This document shows positions 16,665-25,000 of a DNA stretch of 64,000 nucleotides, piece after piece. The notes under the pieces were generated by a model that was not told where the DNA came from, did not search any database, and saw nothing but the letters and a program-made list of their open reading frames with translations. The stretch covers positions 1 through 64,000 of the forward strand of contig NZ_FMTT01000028.1 of the NCBI RefSeq assembly GCF_900100345.1, given 5' to 3'. The stretch's first letter is position 1. Each line of letters begins with the position of its first letter. This stretch comes from Paenibacillus tianmuensis. Its GTDB lineage: Bacteria > Bacillota > Bacilli > Paenibacillales > NBRC-103111. The translations under genes and the position numbers were made by a program.

Positions 16665-19600
16665 TTACCTCCTCTGTGTTCTAAGCCGTTTCTGCCTTTC
16701 TATTTCTTCCTTCCGCTGGAACGCCATACGGTTCGCGCTTTTGCTTTTGCTGCCGCTTTCGGGCACTTCCTCCAGTTCTTCCCCCTGCCTCCGGTTCAAG
16801 TGACCCGCCAACGCACGAATCGTGGGAAAACGGAACAGGTCAACGACGGTCGCGGAATCGTCCAGCGCCTCCCTGATGCGCTGATGAACACGCAGCAGCC
16901 GGAAGGAATCTCCACCCAAGTCGAAAAAGTGATCCTGAACGCCCACCCGCGACAAGCCGAGCGTCTCTTTCCATATCCGCGTCAGCACCTCTTCCGCTTG
17001 ATTGAGCGGAGCTGCGCTTTCATTCGCGGCCGGCTCTTCGAAGCCGAGCTTGCTTAAAGCGGCCCGGTCTGCTTTGCCGCTCGGCGTCAGCGGCAGCCGG
17101 TCGACCACGCGGACGAAATGCGGCACCATAAACGCGGGAAGCCGTTCCTGCAAATAGGCGCGCAGTTCCGCCGTTTGCGGCTTGTCCGTCCCGTCCGCGA
17201 CCGGGATCGCAAAAGCAACCAGCCGCTTGCCGCTGCCATCGTCATGAACGACGACCACGGCTTGCCGGACTTCCGGGTGCAGACCCAGCACGGTTTCGAT
17301 CTCTTCCAGCTCGATGCGGTGGCCGCGAATTTTGACCTGATGGTCCGCACGCCCAATATATTCCAGACTTCCGTCCGGCAAATAGCGGGCCAAGTCTCCC
17401 GTCCGGTACAAGCGGACGGCTCCCGGCACAGGCAGGTCAAGCTCCGCCTCCACGAACCGCTCGGCCGTCAGCCCGGGACGGTTCCAATACCCGCGGGCCA
17501 GTCCCGCTCCGCCGATATACATCTCGCCAGCGACGCCGACCGGAACCGGCTTCCGGTTCTCGTCCAGCACATATACCTGCGTATTGGCAATGGGCCGCCC
17601 GATATCCGGCGGCAGCCTGCCGCCATCGAACGTTCGATCGGTTGCCCATACCGTGGCTTCCGTCGGGCCGTAGGCGTTGATAAAGCGCCGGTTGACACTC
17701 CACGCGGCAGCGATTTCGGCAGGACAAGGCTCGCCCCCCGAGATCACCGTCTCCAACGTCCGCAAGGCGCCCGCACTGCCCGGGACTTCCGACAGCATAG
17801 CGAGTACGGATGCCGGGAGTATAAACACATTGACGGCTTTTTTACCGATAAGCTCGACCAGCGGCTTGCCCGGCAGCATGGCCTCGCGGGTGTCGGCCAC
17901 AAGCGTTCCCCCGCTGCATAGCACGGGGAAAATTTCCACCACGGAGGCGTCGAAGCTGCACGACGAAAACTGCAAAATCCTCGTACGGCCGGATAGCCCC
18001 AGCCTATCCTTCGTCGCATGAATGAGGTTGCCGAGTCCCCGGTGCTCGATCATGACCCCCTTCGGCTGCCCGGTGGAGCCGGAGGTATAGATGATATAAG
18101 CAAGATCGCCCTCCCCGGGGAAGGGCCAATGAACGTCCTTCAGCTCTTCAACCGCACCTCCATGCGCTTCCTTCGGCTCAACAAGAATGACCTCGCCTAT
18201 CCAACCTGCGACGGTTTGTCCGATCCCCCTTTTTGTTATAAGGAATGGAGCCTGTGAATCGTTCAACATATAAGCGATCCGTTCCGCCGGATAATCCGGA
18301 TCAATCGGCAAATACGCTCCTCCTGCGCGGAGAACCGCGATCATCGCAGCGATAAGCTCCGGCCCCTTGGGAAGCATCACCGCGACGACGCTTTCCGCCG
18401 CCACGCCCCGGCTCCGCAAGCCGTGCGCCAGCCGGCGCGTCCATTGCTCCAGCTCGCGATACGTCAGGCGTTCGTCCCCGAACTCGACCGCGACCGCATC
18501 GGGCGTCCGCCCGACCTGCCCGGCGAACAGCTCGGCAAACGTGCGCTGCGTTCCGAAATCCCGCTCCGTCCGGTTGAAATCGGTCAAAATCCGCCTGGCC
18601 TCGGCTTCCGATAGAAGACACAGGTCTGCCACGGCGCGCTCCGGATGGGACAGCGCATCGTCCAGCAGATTCATGTACCGCTCGCCATGCGCCGCAATTT
18701 CGTCTTCGCCGAACAGTGCCCGCTGGTATTCGAAATCCAGCCGGTACATACCGGAATCCGTATGATCCTTAACGTGAAAATGCAATTCATCCGCGATCGA
18801 GCCGCTGAAATGAATTTCGCTCGCAACGCCGATCTCGTCTTCTTTGCGGAAATTCATCACTTGAAACTCCGTCCCGATATGGTACAACGGCCCCGTGATC
18901 GGATGACGCTCCCTCGTTCGGGCCACGAGCTGGTTATAGGGGTATTTCTGGTGGCGCAGCATGCGCGTATAGGCTTTGGCAAAGGCTTGGCAATGCGATG
19001 TAAAAGCATGCTGCGGATCGACTTCGTAGCGAAAAGCAGCCACACCCGCGAACATGCCGAAGGTGTGTTTGTCCCGGGGGCTCGTCCGGTTCCCGGTTAT
19101 ACTGGCGAGCACGATGTCCCTTTGGCCCGTCATCCGGTACAAATAGGCGTAGAAAAGAGCAAGAAAGAAAACCGAAGGGTTGACCCCGGCCTCCCGGCAG
19201 AAGGCATCGACGCGCTCCCTCCGGCTGCCGTCAATCGCGAACCCGTAGCGGCCGCTTTCCAGGCTTCCCGTCGGATTTCCGGTTCGGGCCAAAGAAAGCG
19301 GTTCCGGCATTGTCCGGAACTTTTCGTCCCAATATTGGCGGTCCTGCGCATACCGGTCAGATTCCAGATACGCGCGCTCCCGGTCGATCGCTTCGAGATA
19401 GGAAGGCTTCTTTTGAAAATCCCGTGCCTGCCCTCGGGCCAAGCACAAATAAAGGTCTGCGATGTCGGCCCCGGCCTGCACGAGAGCGGTACCATCTCCA
19501 AGGATATGATGGCATTTGAGATACAACCATGATTCGGTGTCGGAAAGACGGAGGAGAGCAAAATCATAGAGTCGGGAAGCTTCAAGCGAGTAAGGCTGTC

Positions 19601-19937
19601 TGGTCGCAGCGTCGATCCACAGGCGAGCCGCCTGGCCCTGCGCCTGCTCGTTGCGGAAATCTAGCAGCGGGATATCGGGAGGATCTTCCGGGCTGATATA
19701 CTGTCGGGGCATGCCGGGATCGTTCGAGGCTGAGGTTGTGATCGAGAGCCGGATGGAGTCATTTTCCAACATGAATTGGGCGATGGCTTTCTTCAACAAA
19801 TCGGGAGACACATGCGTCAAAAATTGAACGGACAAACCAAAGTTCATGAAACCGGAATCGGGATGCATCTTTTGCATGAACCAGATCCGCTTCTGCGCTT
19901 GCGTCAGCGGAAATGTTCCTGAAGGCATTGCGTTCAT
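16665..19937 (-). CDS. Initiating NRPS module C-A-T
   Basis: 1090 residues, first gene of the operon. Condensation domain about 8-445 with intact HHILGDG (143-149). Since no carrier precedes it, it may be a starter C domain that N-acylates the first residue, or be unused. Adenylation domain about 465-965 (YTSGSTGQPKG, YGPTEATVW, YRTGDL, SGKADR); by-eye code D-A-V-S-I-G-A-V-W-K, unassigned. Carrier Ser1011 in LGGDSF. The last 35 residues are Lys/Arg-rich, the kind of tail seen on carriers that hand over to a ketosynthase, which matches the PKS encoded next, 7 bases on. Start supported by GGGAGGATGAGGA. No MbtH-like, phosphopantetheinyl transferase or acyl-loading gene is adjacent. Confidence 0.93.
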   Translation of the reverse strand: MNAMPSGTFPLTQAQKRIWFMQKMHPDSGFMNFGLSVQFLTHVSPDLLKKAIAQFMLENDSIRLSITTSASNDPGMPRQYISPEDPPDIPLLDFRNEQAQGQAARLWIDAATRQPYSLEASRLYDFALLRLSDTESWLYLKCHHILGDGTALVQAGADIADLYLCLARGQARDFQKKPSYLEAIDRERAYLESDRYAQDRQYWDEKFRTMPEPLSLARTGNPTGSLESGRYGFAIDGSRRERVDAFCREAGVNPSVFFLALFYAYLYRMTGQRDIVLASITGNRTSPRDKHTFGMFAGVAAFRYEVDPQHAFTSHCQAFAKAYTRMLRHQKYPYNQLVARTRERHPITGPLYHIGTEFQVMNFRKEDEIGVASEIHFSGSIADELHFHVKDHTDSGMYRLDFEYQRALFGEDEIAAHGERYMNLLDDALSHPERAVADLCLLSEAEARRILTDFNRTERDFGTQRTFAELFAGQVGRTPDAVAVEFGDERLTYRELEQWTRRLAHGLRSRGVAAESVVAVMLPKGPELIAAMIAVLRAGGAYLPIDPDYPAERIAYMLNDSQAPFLITKRGIGQTVAGWIGEVILVEPKEAHGGAVEELKDVHWPFPGEGDLAYIIYTSGSTGQPKGVMIEHRGLGNLIHATKDRLGLSGRTRILQFSSCSFDASVVEIFPVLCSGGTLVADTREAMLPGKPLVELIGKKAVNVFILPASVLAMLSEVPGSAGALRTLETVISGGEPCPAEIAAAWSVNRRFINAYGPTEATVWATDRTFDGGRLPPDIGRPIANTQVYVLDENRKPVPVGVAGEMYIGGAGLARGYWNRPGLTAERFVEAELDLPVPGAVRLYRTGDLARYLPDGSLEYIGRADHQVKIRGHRIELEEIETVLGLHPEVRQAVVVVHDDGSGKRLVAFAIPVADGTDKPQTAELRAYLQERLPAFMVPHFVRVVDRLPLTPSGKADRAALSKLGFEEPAANESAAPLNQAEEVLTRIWKETLGLSRVGVQDHFFDLGGDSFRLLRVHQRIREALDDSATVVDLFRFPTIRALAGHLNRRQGEELEEVPESGSKSKSANRMAFQRKEEIERQKRLRTQRR

Positions 19938-20173
19938 TCCTCATCCTCCCTGTCTTCATTACCTCCATGTTCTCTGGTGTTAGATTTCATTGTAACATGA
20001 TTGGAATTTATTTTCTATAAATACCTAATATTGAATTTAAACCATATTAATGAATTATTATCCTTCGAGTTAGAAATGGAAAAAAGGCCTACCAACGCAT
20101 GGCGGCCTATCCATCTAACATCAACTTATTTTCGATTACTTCACTGTACTAATATTTAACCTGATGAACGAAA
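19938..20173. promoter_or_regulatory. Upstream region of the NRPS/PKS operon
   Basis: AT-rich region. On the minus strand TACAAT (19994-19989) is a possible -10 about 55 bases before the first NRPS gene, but no good -35 is seen at the right distance. No Fur box, and no palindrome that I would call an operator. Confidence 0.3.
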
Positions 20174-20343
20174 TCATTCACGGGTCGCGATCTCAAGAGC
20201 CGCCTTCAAGAAGTCAGCTTGAGAAATCTCCCCCTTAGTCGCTTCTGGACTAATTCCTGACCCTCTTCCGGCACCGCAAGCCCTTCGATTGCCAGACTAG
20301 CCTGCGCTTGGCGCAGCGCTGCATTAAGTTGCTCCGCTTTCCA
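20174..20343 (-). pseudogene. Relic of a VbhA-like antitoxin gene
   Basis: Read on the minus strand, one frame gives WKAEQLNAALRQAQASLAIE and GLAVPEEGQELVQKRLRG; after a one-base shift at a run of five Gs (about 20230) it continues EISQADFLKAALEIATRE and stops at 20174. The pattern (ASLAIEGL, EEGQELVQKxLxGEIS) matches small VbhA-type antitoxins of Fic toxins. The frame has no start codon in register and needs at least one frameshift, so I call it broken. No Fic toxin gene lies beside it. Confidence 0.5.
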
Positions 20344-20458
20344 TTCTCCCCCTCTTGTGTCTCCCCTGAGAAATATGTCACTATCAAGGGTAGCCGATGA
20401 CCGGGCACCCGGAATGGCTTTGCACAGAAACTTTGACGGAAAGAAGGGCTGCGTCTCT

Positions 20459-21262
20459 ATGCATTTTCAACAACTTGCCGCGATGATTCCGGTATTCGAG
20501 ACTGTCGATTCCGGCACGGCTTCCCGGCTCATCGACTGCGGCCCGGACAGCCACCGGATCATCATTGTCCTCCGCGGACACGTTACTTTATCAGCCCAAG
20601 GCCATGAGCCGGTTGTCGTCACGAAGGGCTTCGCCTGCCATCCGGCGCACAGCCCTTTCGACCTCCAAGTGCCGAAGACGAAGGAGGCCGAGTATGCCGT
20701 CATCACCTACCGTGTCTTCCCAGAGAACAGCGCTTGGACGATGTATGGCCCGCTTCGGACGCACAGCGAAGTGAAGATCAAATACATGCTGGACGAGCTC
20801 ATCCGCACCGCCGAGGAAATCCGCACCGACTCCGAAGAAGAGGAAGCCGTGCAGTTGTTCAGAAAACGTCTCATTCTGGAGCGGATCTTGTTTATATTTC
20901 TGTACGAAACGCACAGGAGACAAGAGGAACCGTCGTCCGACCTCGCCATCAAGGAATCCCTCTCCTATATCAACGAGCACTACATGCTGAAGCTCACGCT
21001 CCCGATGCTCGCCCAGCGGGCAGGAATGAGCGAAGGACATTACACGGTGCTGTTCAAAAAGCATACTGGGACGACAATGACCCACTATTTGCGCCGTCTC
21101 CGCATCCAGAAGGCGCAGCAGATGTTTCTGCAAACCCGTCTGCCCGCCAAAGAAATCGCGCAGCGGGTCGGCTTCGCGGACTATTTTCATTTCAGCCGCA
21201 TTTTCAAACAGGAAGTGGGCTGTTCCCCAACGGCCTTTCAACGAAACCGGCCCGAAATCTAA
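20459..21262 (+). CDS. AraC-family transcriptional regulator
   Basis: 267 residues from the ATG at 20459, chosen because AAGAAGGG lies 10 bases upstream; the frame stays open for 34 more codons without a ribosome site. The N-terminal half is a cupin-like ligand-binding domain (DCGPDSHRIIIVLRGHVTLS). The C-terminal 100 residues hold the two AraC HTHs (LTLPMLAQRAGMSEGHYTVLFKK type, then LPAKEIAQRVGFADYFHFSR). It lies just upstream of the Fur-boxed siderophore uptake operon in the same direction and divergent from the NRPS cluster, so it may sense a siderophore or the cluster product. It lacks the fused binding-protein domain of B. subtilis Btr. The target is inferred. Confidence 0.88.
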   Translation: MHFQQLAAMIPVFETVDSGTASRLIDCGPDSHRIIIVLRGHVTLSAQGHEPVVVTKGFACHPAHSPFDLQVPKTKEAEYAVITYRVFPENSAWTMYGPLRTHSEVKIKYMLDELIRTAEEIRTDSEEEEAVQLFRKRLILERILFIFLYETHRRQEEPSSDLAIKESLSYINEHYMLKLTLPMLAQRAGMSEGHYTVLFKKHTGTTMTHYLRRLRIQKAQQMFLQTRLPAKEIAQRVGFADYFHFSRIFKQEVGCSPTAFQRNRPEI

Positions 21263-21328
21263 AAATATAACATGCCCCATCCTAAAACTGGACATGGCCT
21301 AAGTACGAAGATGCGACTACAATAAACT

Positions 21329-21347
21329 GAGAATAATTATCATTATC
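21329..21347 (+). promoter_or_regulatory. Fur box
   Basis: GAGAATAATTATCATTATC matches the 19-base consensus GATAATGATTATCATTATC at 17 positions. It ends 15 bases before the ATG of the binding-protein gene, where it would cover the promoter or ribosome-site region, so iron repression of the uptake operon is very likely. Confidence 0.9.
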
Positions 21348-21362
21348 ATGGGGGATAGCAAC

Positions 21363-22325
21363 ATGCACCTTTGGATCAACCGCACACTGCGCACCACCTT
21401 GCTGTTCGTTTTCGTCATCGCGCTTGCCGCTTGCGGCCAACCGGCCTCGAATCAAGCCCAACCGGGCCAAACCGGCGGACAAGCCACTGCTCCGAAAGAC
21501 GAGAAAATCACCGTAGAAGACGCGACCGGAACCGTCACCCTGCCGAAGAAGCCCGAACGCATCGTGACGATGGATTTCAGCTTCACCGATATGCTGGTGA
21601 CGCTTGGCGTACAGCCGATCGGAATTGCCGACGACGGTACGCCCGAGCTGTTCATGGACTCCGTCAAAAGCCAGCTGAAACAATACACCTCCGTCGGGTC
21701 CCGCTATGAGCCGAATATCGAATTGATCAGCTCGCTGAAGCCCGACCTGATTATCGTCGATATCAACAAGCACAAAAATGCGCTGACCCAACTGAAAGCC
21801 ATTGCGCCGATTCTCGTGCTGAACGATTTTCAAGCCGATTACGACCAAATGCTGAATAATTACATGATCGCAGCCAAAGCGGTCGGCAAGGAAGAAGAAG
21901 GGAAAAAGCGCCTGCAGGAGCATCAGACGAAAATGGAGCAGGCCAAGAAGAAAATCAGCCGCGCTACATCGACCGTACTCCCGGCTGTCGTGAACCCGAA
22001 AGGCTTCTTCGCCCACTCGGACCACTCGTACACCGGCTCCATTGTAAAAATGCTGGGCTTCACCGATCCCGTTAAGAACGACGCCGCCTATCCGCAGCTC
22101 ACCTTGGAGCAGCTTGTCGAAACGAACCCGCAAGTGCTGTTCCTGATGCCTACGGATAAAGTGACGATCGTGAATCAATGGGAAAGCAATCCGTTATGGA
22201 AAAAGATTGACGCCGTCGCGAGCAACAAAGTGTTTACGGTGGAACGGCGCGACTGGTCGCTGTCACGAGGCATGCTCGGATCGGAGAAAATTGCGGAAGA
22301 TATCGTGAAGCAATTGGGAGAATAA
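21363..22325 (+). CDS. Iron-siderophore ABC transporter, substrate-binding lipoprotein (FeuA/FecB type)
   Basis: 320 residues. A lipoprotein signal sequence ends in the lipobox LAAC, then a Gly/Gln/Thr-rich linker. The mature part is a class III (FecB/FeuA) binding protein: GTVTLPKKPERIVTMDFSF, LGVQPIGIAD, LKPDLIIVD, LVETNPQVLFLMP. It captures a ferric siderophore outside the membrane and delivers it to the FecCD permeases encoded next (5-base gap). GGGGG lies just upstream of the chosen ATG at 21363; an in-frame ATG at 21348 lacks a ribosome site. Controlled by the Fur box directly upstream. The siderophore is unknown. Confidence 0.92.
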   Translation: MHLWINRTLRTTLLFVFVIALAACGQPASNQAQPGQTGGQATAPKDEKITVEDATGTVTLPKKPERIVTMDFSFTDMLVTLGVQPIGIADDGTPELFMDSVKSQLKQYTSVGSRYEPNIELISSLKPDLIIVDINKHKNALTQLKAIAPILVLNDFQADYDQMLNNYMIAAKAVGKEEEGKKRLQEHQTKMEQAKKKISRATSTVLPAVVNPKGFFAHSDHSYTGSIVKMLGFTDPVKNDAAYPQLTLEQLVETNPQVLFLMPTDKVTIVNQWESNPLWKKIDAVASNKVFTVERRDWSLSRGMLGSEKIAEDIVKQLGE

Positions 22326-22330
22326 CTTGC

Positions 22331-23356
22331 ATGGATCGCACTATCCAACCGATGAAGCAGCAGAGCCGGACCCGGTTTCTGCTCTTCCTTTTTTCCATTT
22401 CGGTTCTCATCTTGGCCGCGGGATTGCTGCTCAGCTTGAAATGGGGACAAGCTCCCATCTCGTGGCGCACGCTGTATGAAGCGCTGACCTATCAAGGCCA
22501 GGACAAAAATCATCTCTATATCCAAACGCTGCGCTTGCCCCGCACACTGACGGCATGCATCGTAGGCATGCTGCTGGCGTTGGCCGGGCTGCTGACCCAG
22601 CTCGCCACGAAAAACCCGCTGGCGTCACCGCATATGTTCGGCATTAACGCCGGAGCGTCCTTGGCCGTCGTGTTCGGATTGCTGGCGGTCGCGGAGCTGT
22701 CGATTATGGGCTCGATGCTGTTCGCTTTTGCAGGAGCGGCGGCCGGGGCGCTGCTGGTCTGGTCGTTGACCGGCAACGAGCATAAGCAGTATGTCCGCTT
22801 GGCCTTGGCGGGGATTGCGGTTCATTTCCTGCTCGCGTCCCTGACGGAAGGTCTGATTATCCTGAATCAGTATTCGACAGAGAGCATGATCTTCTGGCTC
22901 GTCGGGTCGGTGAATCAAGCGGGATGGCCGGAGGTGCGCATGATCCTGCCCTTCTTCCTCGGCAGCCTGCTGCTGCTTGCCGTCATGCTCCCTTCCTTCC
23001 GCCTGCTGCTGATCGACGATGAAATTGCTGCCGGTTTAGGCCAACGGGTCGCGGTCATCAGAGGCATCGCCGTGCTGCTCGTTCTGCTCATGGCTGGATC
23101 GGCGGTCGCGGTATGCGGACCGATCGGATTCGTCTGCCTGATCGTCCCGCACATCGCCCGCGCCTTGGCTGGCAGCCGTCTGGGTGTTCTGGTACCGCTC
23201 ACCGCGCTGCTTGGCGGCTCGCTGCTCGTGTATGCCGACCTGCTCAGCCGCATGATCGCGTTTCCGTTCGAATCCCCCGTAGGCATTGTCACTGCGGTGA
23301 TCGGCGGTCCGTTCTTCGTGTATTTGGCCCGGCGCAAAGGAGGGACCCACCGGTGA
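22331..23356 (+). CDS. FecCD-family siderophore permease, first subunit
   Basis: 341 residues of the BtuC/FecCD family with about nine to ten membrane segments. It shows the family landmarks LRLPRTLTACIVGMLLALAG near residue 65, the TKNPLASPHMFG loop, and GPIGFVCLIVPHIARAL in the C-terminal third, which is the ATPase-contact region. It forms the membrane channel with the next gene, whose GTG start overlaps this stop as GTGA. Second gene of the Fur-controlled operon. Confidence 0.93.
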   Translation: MDRTIQPMKQQSRTRFLLFLFSISVLILAAGLLLSLKWGQAPISWRTLYEALTYQGQDKNHLYIQTLRLPRTLTACIVGMLLALAGLLTQLATKNPLASPHMFGINAGASLAVVFGLLAVAELSIMGSMLFAFAGAAAGALLVWSLTGNEHKQYVRLALAGIAVHFLLASLTEGLIILNQYSTESMIFWLVGSVNQAGWPEVRMILPFFLGSLLLLAVMLPSFRLLLIDDEIAAGLGQRVAVIRGIAVLLVLLMAGSAVAVCGPIGFVCLIVPHIARALAGSRLGVLVPLTALLGGSLLVYADLLSRMIAFPFESPVGIVTAVIGGPFFVYLARRKGGTHR

Positions 23357-24336
23357 GAAAAGGTATCGCTCTAAGCGCTGCATTACTGATCATGATCCTG
23401 TTAGCCGTGGTATCCGTCGCGGTCGGAGCCGTCTCCGTTCCCGTGCGGGATATCGGACCGAGCTTGCTATCCGCAAACGGCCCGTTTTATTTTATCGTTC
23501 ATGAGGTTCGGCTGCCCCGGGTGATCGTCGGCATTCTGGCAGGGTTCGGGCTTGCGGTCAGCGGCGTCATTCTCCAAAGCTTGGTCCGCAATCCGCTCAC
23601 CAGTCCCGACGTGATCGGGATTACGAAAGGAGCCGGATTGTCGGCGGCGGCGGTCATCTTCCTGTTTCCCCAATCGCCGGGGTACGTCATACCGGCAGCG
23701 GCTTTCGCTGGAGCGGTCGGGGCCTTTGTTATCCTCATGCTGCTGAGCCGCAGATTGACGTTAAGCCCCGCTTCTCTGGCTCTGGTCGGCGTAGCCGTCG
23801 GCGCCGTCTTTCAGGCCGGCATCCAGTACTTGATCGTGACCCACCCGACCAACGTCAACATGGCGCTGCTGTGGATGTCGGGCAGCCTGTGGAGCCGGGG
23901 CTGGCGGGAGGTCGTTTCCCTTCTGCCTTGGATCGCCGTTCTTCTGCCAATCGCTTGGGGGAGCTTTGCGAAGCTGAATGTGTTTCAATTGGGGGATGAG
24001 ACGAGCGCTTCCCTCGGCTTAAACGTCGTTCGTCAGCGCTTCTGGCTCTTGCTGTTGGCGGTTGCTCTCGCCGGGATTTCCGTATCGGCGGTCGGAGCCA
24101 TCGGGTTCGTCGGGCTGATCGCGCCGCATATGGCCCGCAGCCTTGTTGGCGGCCGGCATCAGTGGCTCATTCCGCTTGCCGCGCTTATCGGAGCCGATCT
24201 GATGCTGCTCGGCGATTGCCTTGGTCGCATCATCGTGATTCCGCGGGAAGTGCCGGTCGGCATCATGACCGCGATCATCGGCGCTCCCTATTTCGTCTAT
24301 TTGCTGCGCAAAGAGCGCGTACGAAGGCTGCGGTAA
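23353..24336 (+). CDS. FecCD-family siderophore permease, second subunit
   Basis: 327 residues from the GTG at 23353, chosen because AAAGGAGGG sits about 9 bases upstream; the overlap with the previous stop is GTGA. Landmarks: VRLPRVIVGILAGFGLAVSG, LVRNPLTSPDVIG, GAIGFVGLIAPHMARSL. It pairs with the first permease. No ATPase gene follows, as in the B. subtilis feuABC locus, where the shared ATPase YusV is encoded elsewhere. The last 24 bases around the stop (24316-24339) recur with one mismatch at 28376-28399, part of a permease relic there. Confidence 0.92.
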   Translation: MRKGIALSAALLIMILLAVVSVAVGAVSVPVRDIGPSLLSANGPFYFIVHEVRLPRVIVGILAGFGLAVSGVILQSLVRNPLTSPDVIGITKGAGLSAAAVIFLFPQSPGYVIPAAAFAGAVGAFVILMLLSRRLTLSPASLALVGVAVGAVFQAGIQYLIVTHPTNVNMALLWMSGSLWSRGWREVVSLLPWIAVLLPIAWGSFAKLNVFQLGDETSASLGLNVVRQRFWLLLLAVALAGISVSAVGAIGFVGLIAPHMARSLVGGRHQWLIPLAALIGADLMLLGDCLGRIIVIPREVPVGIMTAIIGAPYFVYLLRKERVRRLR

Positions 24337-24339
24337 TAC

Positions 24340-24435
24340 TTGTCGTTCAAAGGTTTATTCAAGCTATGCGATACCTTCCAATGCACCTTGTCCGAATTAA
24401 TTGAATATGAACCTGAAGACAAAAAAGAAGCGTAA
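24340..24435 (+). pseudogene. C-terminal relic of a small Cro/C1-type HTH regulator
   Basis: Directly after the fecD stop, an open stretch reads FKLCDTFQCTLSELIEYEPE and ends in a stop at 24435. This is the typical C-terminus of small YozG-like Xre regulators (KLCDxFxCTLSELIEYEPD). The HTH itself is missing, so it is a gene fragment, probably left by the rearrangement that joined it to the permease gene. Confidence 0.55.
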
Positions 24436-24470
24436 AAAAGGAGCTTCCCGGATAACAGCGGAGAAGCTCC
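24434..24470 (-). terminator. Minus-strand terminator, copy 1
   Basis: GGAGCTTC (24440-24447) and GAAGCTCC (24463-24470) form an 8-bp stem; on the minus strand it is followed by TTTTTT. A near-identical hairpin occurs at 24963-25000. Confidence 0.6.
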
Positions 24471-24581
24471 AGACCTAGGAAGTTATACGTTGCATGACGT
24501 AAAATGCCGTGATAAAATAAAGACAACATCAATGTTGTTTCGAAGCTAACTGCATAACAACATCCAGTTCATCCGTATACT

Positions 24582-24619
24582 AAAAAGAGCCTTCACCGCT
24601 GCGAACGGTAAAGACTCTT
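24582..24619 (-). terminator. Probable minus-strand terminator
   Basis: Read on the minus strand, AAGAG...ACCG and CGGT...CTCTT pair around a short loop and are followed by TTTT. It could end the transcript of the small toxin-like gene at 24702-24833. Confidence 0.4.
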
Positions 24620-24701
24620 AGGACCTGAAAGGCTGTGGGTCACCACGGCGCGCCAAAACAAAATTTTAGTTCAGCGAAACCCACCGTAGGCGGTCAACCT
24701 A

Positions 24702-24833
24702 TTACGCGGTGGGTTTTCGCTTGTTACGAAACTTACGACGTGTCCAGCGATAGAGCTTACGGATACCAAGCACAAGACTTAGAACCGTCACGATCCAACG
24801 CAGCACATCATAAAGCGCCACAAGGTTGACCAT
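24702..24833 (-). CDS. Small hydrophobic-basic protein, type I toxin-like
   Basis: A 43-residue frame with an excellent ribosome site (AAAGGGGGTG, 6 bases before the ATG at 24833). The protein starts MVNLVALYDV, has one membrane-spanning segment (about residues 11-24, LRWIVTVLSLVLGI) and then a very basic tail rich in Arg and Lys (RKLYRWTRRKFRNKRKP). This layout is that of small membrane toxins of type I systems, though I recognise no named family. Its stop codon lies in the loop of a hairpin (24678-24715). A second copy of the 3' end only, coding for the RRKFRNKRKPTA tail, lies at about 31457-31499. An antisense RNA would be expected but is not proven. Confidence 0.5.
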   Translation of the reverse strand: MVNLVALYDVLRWIVTVLSLVLGIRKLYRWTRRKFRNKRKPTA

Positions 24834-24962
24834 CGGCGTCACCCCCTTTCGGGAGGCTGCGCCGTGGTCCGAAAACATCCACCACTATTCATAGTCCATA
24901 GTGTCGATTATAACATGCTCCCCCCTGTTCCTCTACAAAATCTTCCACATGAAGCGGAAAGT

Positions 24963-25000
24963 AAAACAAGGAGCTTCCCGGATAACAACCGAGAAGCTCC
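24963..25000 (-). terminator. Terminator downstream of the AidB-like gene, copy 2
   Basis: GGAGCTTC (24970-24977) pairs with GAAGCTCC (24993-25000); on the minus strand a TTGTTTT tail follows. It is nearly identical to the hairpin at 24434-24470 and lies about 60 bases past the stop of the acyl-CoA dehydrogenase gene. Confidence 0.6.

Noticed and set aside
24434-25000. Repeated GGAGCTTC/GAAGCTCC hairpins as a CRISPR or phage att array
   Set aside because: Only two copies with T tails on the minus strand; they behave as terminators.
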